Source: Lolium rigidum (Eukaryota; Streptophyta; Magnoliopsida; Poales; Poaceae). From it: a stretch of DNA of 64,000 nucleotides. Shown here one piece after another: positions 58,201 to 64,000 of this stretch (its first letter is position 1; the number at the start of each line of letters is the position of its first letter). The stretch is from positions 253,072,124 through 253,136,123 of the forward strand of contig NC_061514.1 in the NCBI RefSeq assembly GCF_022539505.1, in the 5' to 3' direction. The notes below the pieces were generated by a model. It was not told the DNA's origin and did not search any database. It saw nothing but the letters and a program-made list of their open reading frames with translations. The translations under genes were made by a program, and so were the position numbers.

Positions 58201-59574
58201 ATGGATCCTTCCCCGAGCCTCGTCGTGACCACCATCGTCTCCGCCGTCCTCGACATGCTCTCGGTGCAAAAGGAATCGGGCCGGGGCGAGCTGTAGCCTC
58301 GCCGTTGAGCTCGTCTTCTCCGTCACCGGCGCCATGAAATCCGGCGAACCCGGCTACGGCAAGCCTCGCCGTCATGCGCGTCGTGCTCCTGGTGAGCCAC
58401 TGACCTCCCTAGCATGCTCGCTGAGCTCGATTGCATGCCGTAGCGCCCCCGCGTCGCTAGCCCGTATGTGCCGCCGCAACACCTCACCGCCGGGCACGCT
58501 CCGGTGACCAAACCGGAGCGGCGCCACCACCAGTTGGTTCGTCTTGTCGTCCTCGTTCGATTGAGCCGATGCACAGCCCCGCGGGAACCCGTAATCGCCG
58601 GCACCGTCCACCACTGGCCGCCGGTGATGCACATGGTTGCCACGTCGGCACCACGTGGCAGCCAGCGTGGACCTAGCCCCACCAGTCAGAGACTCTGCGG
58701 GTAGACTAGCCAGGTACATTTAGTTATTTGCTGTTTAAATTTAAAACCTATTATTCCAGAAACTTTACATGAATTTATAAAATTCATATTAACTCAGAAA
58801 AATTAAAATAATATATCAAAATTCTTAGAAAAGAAAAATCTATCCAATAAAAATTTAATATGAAATTTTTATTTTGAATAAAAATTTAATCATTTTAAAC
58901 TTAATAATAATGCCTTTTCTTTTGTTCTTAATTGAATTAAAATTCAATAATTAGGAAAAGATTATAAATTAAATAAAAAACTAGTAAGGTAAATAAAGAA
59001 AACATTGAAACTAATATTCTTTATTTGGAACTTATTAAATCTTTATTATTAGAATTTAAACCCTAATTCACAATTACCTTAATTACTAATTCTTTAAAAA
59101 TAATAAAATGCCAAATCCAATATTATTTTTTATTTCAAAGTTATTAATAACTTCAACTTTATTGGTGAAGTTATTAATCCAAGAATTATAGGGTAATTAG
59201 GAAACCCTAGTTCCATTTTACATAAAGTAGTAATGTCATCATTTTATGTGGAACCCTAAAAACCCTAACTCATTTAGAAACCCTAGGTCCACTATTTCAT
59301 GTGAACCTTAATTTGTTTCTAAACCTAAAAACCTAGGATCAAACATGTGATCATAATACTTTAACTCATTCATAGCTCCAGAGTAGCAACTAGATACTTA
59401 TCATGTCCACATAAAATGTAGAAGACCTATCACTAATAAATTGGTATCCCATGTGTTCATTATCATCAGACCTAGATAATCAAGTAGGATCAACCAAGTC
59501 TAACCCTAGCTTCCATTACCAAAACCATCATCCTTAATTATCTATGCTTAGCATCACACCATTGTGATGAACCC
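55262..59574 (+). mobile_element. Inverted, truncated relative of the long solo LTR
   Basis: It starts TGTAATATCCCATGTAATGG and follows the reverse complement of 42402 down to about 39030 (for example gagaaaatccgggg / cccggattttc and tgatctaaggggttagatca). It carries the TATA box TATAAAAA at 58098-58105 followed by the GC-rich transcribed stretch. Divergence is clearly higher than between the two copies at 27.6 and 38.3 kb. It stops at 59574, where another LTR element inserted. Confidence 0.82.
58098..58105 (+). promoter_or_regulatory. LTR TATA box
   Basis: GCCTATAAAAACCCC in the inverted relative, at the same relative place as TATAAAAG on the minus strand at 40491-40498 and 29773-29780. Conservation among three copies supports a core promoter and fixes the transcription direction of this LTR family. 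Confidence 0.65.
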
Positions 59575-60778
59575 TGATGACCCACAAGTATAGGGGATCG
59601 CAACAGTCTTCGCGGGAAGTAAAACCCAATTTATTGATTCGACACAAGGGGAGACAAAGAATACTTGAAAGCCTTAACAGCGGAGTTGTCAATTCAGCTG
59701 CACTGGAAACAGACTTGCTCGCAAGAGTTTATCGATAGTAACAGTTTTATAGCGATAGCGATAGCGAAATAACGACAGCAGAGTAACAAAGACAACAATA
59801 GTGATTATAGTAAACAGCGGGATTAAAATATCGTAGGCACGAGGGACGGATTAACGGGCGTTGCATGGATGAGAGAAACTCATGTAACGATCAAAGCGGG
59901 GTGCATTTGCGTGATAATAATAAAACGGTATCCAAGTACTAATCAATCAATAGGCATGTGTTCCATATATAGTCGTACGTGCTCGCAATGAGAAACTTGC
60001 ACAACATCTTTTGTCCTACCGGCCGGTGGCAGCCGGGCCTCTAGGGAAACTATCTGGATATTAAGGTACTCCTTTTAATAGAGTACCGGAGCAAAGCATT
60101 AACACACCGTGAACACATGTGATCCTCACATCACTACCATCCCCTCCGGTTGTCCCGATTTCGTCACTTCGGGGCCATTGGTTCCGGACAACGACATGTG
60201 TATACAACTTGCGGGTAAGATCATAAACAACGAATATCTTCATGAATCAATAACATGTTCAGATCTGAGATCATGGCACTCGGGCCCTAGTGACAAGCAT
60301 TAAGCATAACAAGTTGCAACAATATCATAAAAGTAACATCTACGGATACTAGGCACTATGCCCTAACAATCTTATGACTATTACATGACCAATCTCATCC
60401 AATCCCTACCATCCCCTTCAGCCTACAGCGGGGGAATTACTCACACATGGATGGGGGAAACATGGCTGGTCGATGGAGAGGCGTCGGTGGTGATGATGGC
60501 GATGATCTCCTCCTGGGCCGCGCCGGCCTAGTGTGTGGGGCCCTCATGCCCCCACCTGGCTTGCCCTTCTGGCTCCGTCAGTATTCTGGTAAAATAGGAC
60601 CTTCTGCATAAATTCCGAGGATTTTTCTGAAAGTTGGATTTCTGCACAAAAACGAGACACTGTGAGCAATTCTGCTGAAAACAGCGTTAGTCCGTGTTAG
60701 TTGCATCCAAAATACACAAATTAGAGGTAAAACAATAGCAAAAGTGTTCGGGAAAGTAGATACGTTTTGGACGTATCA
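59575..60778 (-). repeat. LTR of element A (minus orientation)
   Basis: Ends TGATGACCCACAAG and GGACGTATCA; on the minus strand it starts TGATACGTCC. Length is 1204 bp. The adjoining sequence on the right (actcccccaagcttag) gives, on the minus strand, the purine-rich CTAAGCTTGGGGGAG just before the LTR, a polypurine tract. So this is the 3' LTR of a minus-strand element. The same family starts at 14371. Confidence 0.82.
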
Positions 60779-61470
60779 ACTCCCCCAAGCTTAGCTTATT
60801 GCTTGTCCTCAAGCAATTCGAGTTAACAACTGAGCGATAAAAGAACTTTCACGAACACATTTGTTCATATGATGTAAATATTCTCATGATATGGCAAGTA
60901 CTTAAGCAATTCATAATAAGATACATGCAAATAAAATCATCTAATAGCTATATCAATCATGGAAAAGGTACCAACAAAGTAATAATAAGCATCATGAATC
61001 ATGTCTATTAGCAGGATTACAATGTTCATAAAAGGACATGATAAAGTGGTATCTCGCTTGCCCGTATTTGTACAGCAAAACATAAATGCCCGGGCACCTT
61101 TGAAGTTCATGGAAAGACTGGAAGTAGAGATTATCAAAGATAAACGCATCAAAGTTATACCACAAATTAATCATATTTTGGGACAAGCATATTATACTAA
61201 GAATGACAGTTGTGCTCTCAAGAAAGTACTCAAAGAAAGGATGGAGACTCAATGTAAAAGTAAAAGATTGACCCTTCGCAGAGGGAAGCAGGGATTAACA
61301 TGCGCTAGAGCTTTTCATTTTTATAAAGACAGAAGTAAAATGGTTTTGAGAGGTGTTTGTTGTTGTCAACGAATGGTAATGGGTACTCTAACTACCTCAT
61401 CAACCGGACTTCCAAGAGCGGCTCCCATGAAATTTTATTTTTGAGTGGCACTCCTTCCAACCTTGCTTTC
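60779..61470 (-). mobile_element. Internal 3' part of element A
   Basis: Non-coding internal region next to the polypurine tract. It contains gtttgttgttgtcaacgaatgg and ggcactccttccaaccttgc, both shared with element B at 63600-63800. It is interrupted at 61470 by the LTR of element B, just after ccttgctttc. Confidence 0.75.
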
Positions 61471-63064
61471 TGATGCGTGCAGTTGACACACGTCCGTTGG
61501 GAACCCCAAGAGGAAGGTGTGATGCAGACAGTAACAAGTTTTCCCTCAGAAAGAAACCAAGGTTTATCGAACCAGGAGGAGCCAAGAAGCACGTTGAAGG
61601 TTGATGGCGGCGGGATGTAGTGCGGCGCAACACCAGGGATTCCGGCGCCAACGTGGAACCTGCACAACACAACCAAAGTACTTTGCCCCAACGAAACAGG
61701 TGAGGTTGTCAATCTCACCGGCTTGTCTGTAACAAAGGATTAACCGTATTGTGTGGAAGATGGTTGTTTGCGAGAAAACGAGTAAAACAAGTATTGCAAG
61801 TAGATTGTATGCGATGTAAAGAATAGGACCGGGGTCCACAGTTCACTAGAGGTGTCTCTCCCATAAGATAAAAGCATGTTGGGTGAACAAATTACAGTCG
61901 GGCAATTGACAAATAGAAAGGGCATAACAATGCACATACATGATATGATAAATATTCTGAGATTTAATCCGGGCATTACGACAAAGTACATAGACCGCTA
62001 TCCAGCATGCATCTATGCCTAAAAAGTCCACCTTCAGGTTATCATCCGAACCCCTTCCAGTATTAAGTTGCAAACAACAGACAATTGCATTAAGTATGGT
62101 GCGAAATGTAATCAACAACTACATCCTTAGACATAGCATCAATGTTTTATCCCTAGTGGCAACAGTACATCCATAACCTTAGAGGTTTCTGTCACTCCCC
62201 CAGATTCACGGAGACATGAACCCACTATCGAGCATAAATACTCCCTCTTGGAGTTAATAGCAAAAACTTGGCCAGAGCCTCTACTAATAACGGAGAGCAT
62301 GCAAGATCATAAACAACACATAGGTAATAGATTGATAATCACCATAACATAGTATTCTCTATCCATCGGATCCCGACAAACACAACATATAGTATTACAG
62401 ATAGATGATCTTGATCATGTTAGGCAGCTCACAAGATCCAACAATGAAGCACATAAGGAGAAGACGACCATCTAGCTACTGCTATGGACCCATAGTCCAG
62501 GGGTGAACTACTCACTCATCACTCCGGAGGTGACCATGGCGGTGTAGAGTCCTCCGGGAGATGAATCCCCTCTCCGGCACGGTGCCGGAGGCGATCTCTC
62601 GAATCCCCCGAGATGGGATTGGCGGCGGCTGCGTCTCCGGAAGGTTTTCCGTATCGTGGCTCTCGGTACGGAGGGTTTCGCGACGAAGACTTTAAGTAGG
62701 CGGAAGGGCAACGCGGGGGCCACACGAGGGCCCCACACACCGAGGCCGCGCGGCCAAGGCCCGGGCCGCGCCGCCCTGTTGTGGCGGCGCCTCGTGGCCC
62801 CACTTCCTTTCCCCTCGGTCTTCCGGAAGCTTCGTGCAAAAATAGGACCCCGGGCGTTGATTTCGTCCAATTCCGAGAATATTTCCTTACTAGGATTTCG
62901 AAACCAAAAACAGCAGAAAACAAGAATCGGCTCTTCGGCATCTCTTTAATAGGTTAGTGCCGGAAAATGCATAAATACGACATATAATGTGTATAAAACA
63001 TGTAGATATCATCAATAATGTAGCATGGAACATAAAAAATTATCGATACGTTGGAGACGTATCA
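61471..63064 (-). repeat. LTR of element B, nested in element A
   Basis: Ends TGATGCGTGCAG and GGAGACGTATCA; the minus strand starts TGATACGTCTCCAACGTATCG, a start I know from Triticeae Gypsy-type elements. Length is 1594 bp. The right neighbour gcatccccaagcttag again gives a polypurine tract on the minus strand. The open frames near 62500-62950 lie in the GC-rich part of the LTR and are not genes. Confidence 0.82.
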
Positions 63065-64000
63065 GCATCCCCAAGCTTAGTTCTGCTCATCCCGAGCAGG
63101 TAAAACGATAACAAAGATAATTTCTGAAGTGACATGCCATCATAAACTTGATCATACTATTGTAAGCATATGTAATGAATGCAGCGATCAAAACAATGGT
63201 AATGACATGAGTAAACAAATGAATCATAAAGCAAAGACTTTTCATGAATAGTACTTCAAGACAAGCATCAATAAGTCTTGCATAAGAGTTAACTCATAAA
63301 GCAATAAATCAAAGTAAAGGTATTGAAGCAACACAAAGGAAGATTAAGTTTCAGCGGTTGCTTTCAACTTATAACATGTATATCTCATGGATAGTGTCGA
63401 TGTAAAGTAATATAACAAGTGCAATATGCAAGTATGTAGGAATCAATGCACAATTCACACAAGTGTTTGCTTCTTGAGGTGGAGAGAGATAGGTGAACCG
63501 ACTCAACATAAAAGTAAAAGAAAGGTCCTTCAAAGAGGAAAGCATCGATTGCTATATTTGTGCTAGAGCTTTTATTTTGAAAACATCAAGAGAGTATAAA
63601 AGTAAAGTTTGAGAGGTGTTTGTTGTTGTCAACGAATGGTAATGGGTACTCTAACTACCTTATCAACCAGACTTTCAAGAGCGGCTCCCATGAAGGACGT
63701 TATTTCTACCACCGTGGTAGATCATCCCTCTTCTCTTTTGTTTACACATGTATTTTAATGTATTTATTTTTGGGTGGCACTCCTTCCAACCTTGCTTTCA
63801 CAAACCATGGCTAACCGAATCCTTCGGGTGCCTGCCAACAATCTCATACCATGAAGGAGTGCCTTTTTATTTTAGTTTTATTTAGATGACACTCCTCCCA
63901 ACCTTTGCTTTCTCAAGCCATGGCTAACCGAATCCTCGGGTGCCTTCCAACCTTTCACATACCATGGAGGAGTGTCTATTTGCAAAATTAAGTTGCTTAC
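63065..64000 (-). mobile_element. Internal 3' part of element B (continues beyond window)
   Basis: Shares with element A internal sequence the stretches gaggtgtttgttgttgtc, aacgaatggtaatgggtact and ggcactccttccaaccttgc. The last motif is repeated three times at about 63775, 63890 and, in a variant, 63945. No coding domain reached within the window. Confidence 0.7.

Noticed and set aside
1..64000. tRNA, rRNA, CRISPR arrays, bacterial operons or a new defence system
   Set aside because: None seen. The only tRNA-related signal is the Copia primer-binding site, and direct repeats are explained by transposons and duplications.

Overview
The window looks like nuclear DNA of a temperate grass, most likely Triticeae or a close Pooideae relative. 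GC-rich first exons and intron-containing genes are embedded in nested LTR retrotransposons, LINE-type elements, Stowaway/Tourist/hAT MITEs and a Copia element whose LTR starts TGTTGGAGATATGCCC, a family type I know from wheat and barley. No bacterial, organellar or CRISPR-type signal was seen, and no tRNA or rRNA gene.

Two host genes are present, and both are duplicated in tandem. At about 2.7-9.8 kb a plus-strand gene for the pyruvate,phosphate dikinase regulatory protein (PDRP1, DUF299/PPSR family, 429 aa, three coding exons) faces a minus-strand five-exon gene for a 184-aa protein of unknown function with one C-terminal membrane segment. The block of more than 11 kb repeats at 14.6-26.0 kb. 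Both genes keep exon lengths, splice sites and frames, and most differences I counted are synonymous. PDRP1 exon 1 of copy 2 is not visible; a 100-N assembly gap (14494-14593), reached through the start of an LTR element, lies where it should be. An extra downstream exon (7140-7227 and 18631-18718) differs only at synonymous sites between copies and can splice in frame to give an alternative PDRP1 C terminus.

Layout: 1-811 Copia RNase H remnant and LTR; 812-1195 original PDRP1 promoter, now separated from the gene by a 5'-truncated LINE (1196-2608); 2703-14370 block copy 1, with its own hAT MITE and Copia solo LTR; 14371-14593 LTR start and gap; 14594-25977 block copy 2, with a Tourist element; 25978-42407 a long solo LTR with a perfect 5-bp target duplication whose empty site survives in copy 1. 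Inside this LTR sits a circularly permuted Copia fragment (30727-38269) flanked by a 3.16-kb duplication of the LTR itself. From 42.4 to 55.3 kb there are LTR, hAT, MITE and LINE fragments and a Myb/SANT-like pseudogene. From 55.3 to 64 kb there is an inverted copy of the long LTR cut by two nested, related LTR retrotransposons.

The functional core is the PDRP1/membrane-protein pair. The most unusual structures are the conserved alternative PDRP1 exon, the in-frame retained intron of copy 2, and the permuted Copia insertion with a multi-kilobase target duplication. All divergence figures are counts or estimates by eye.
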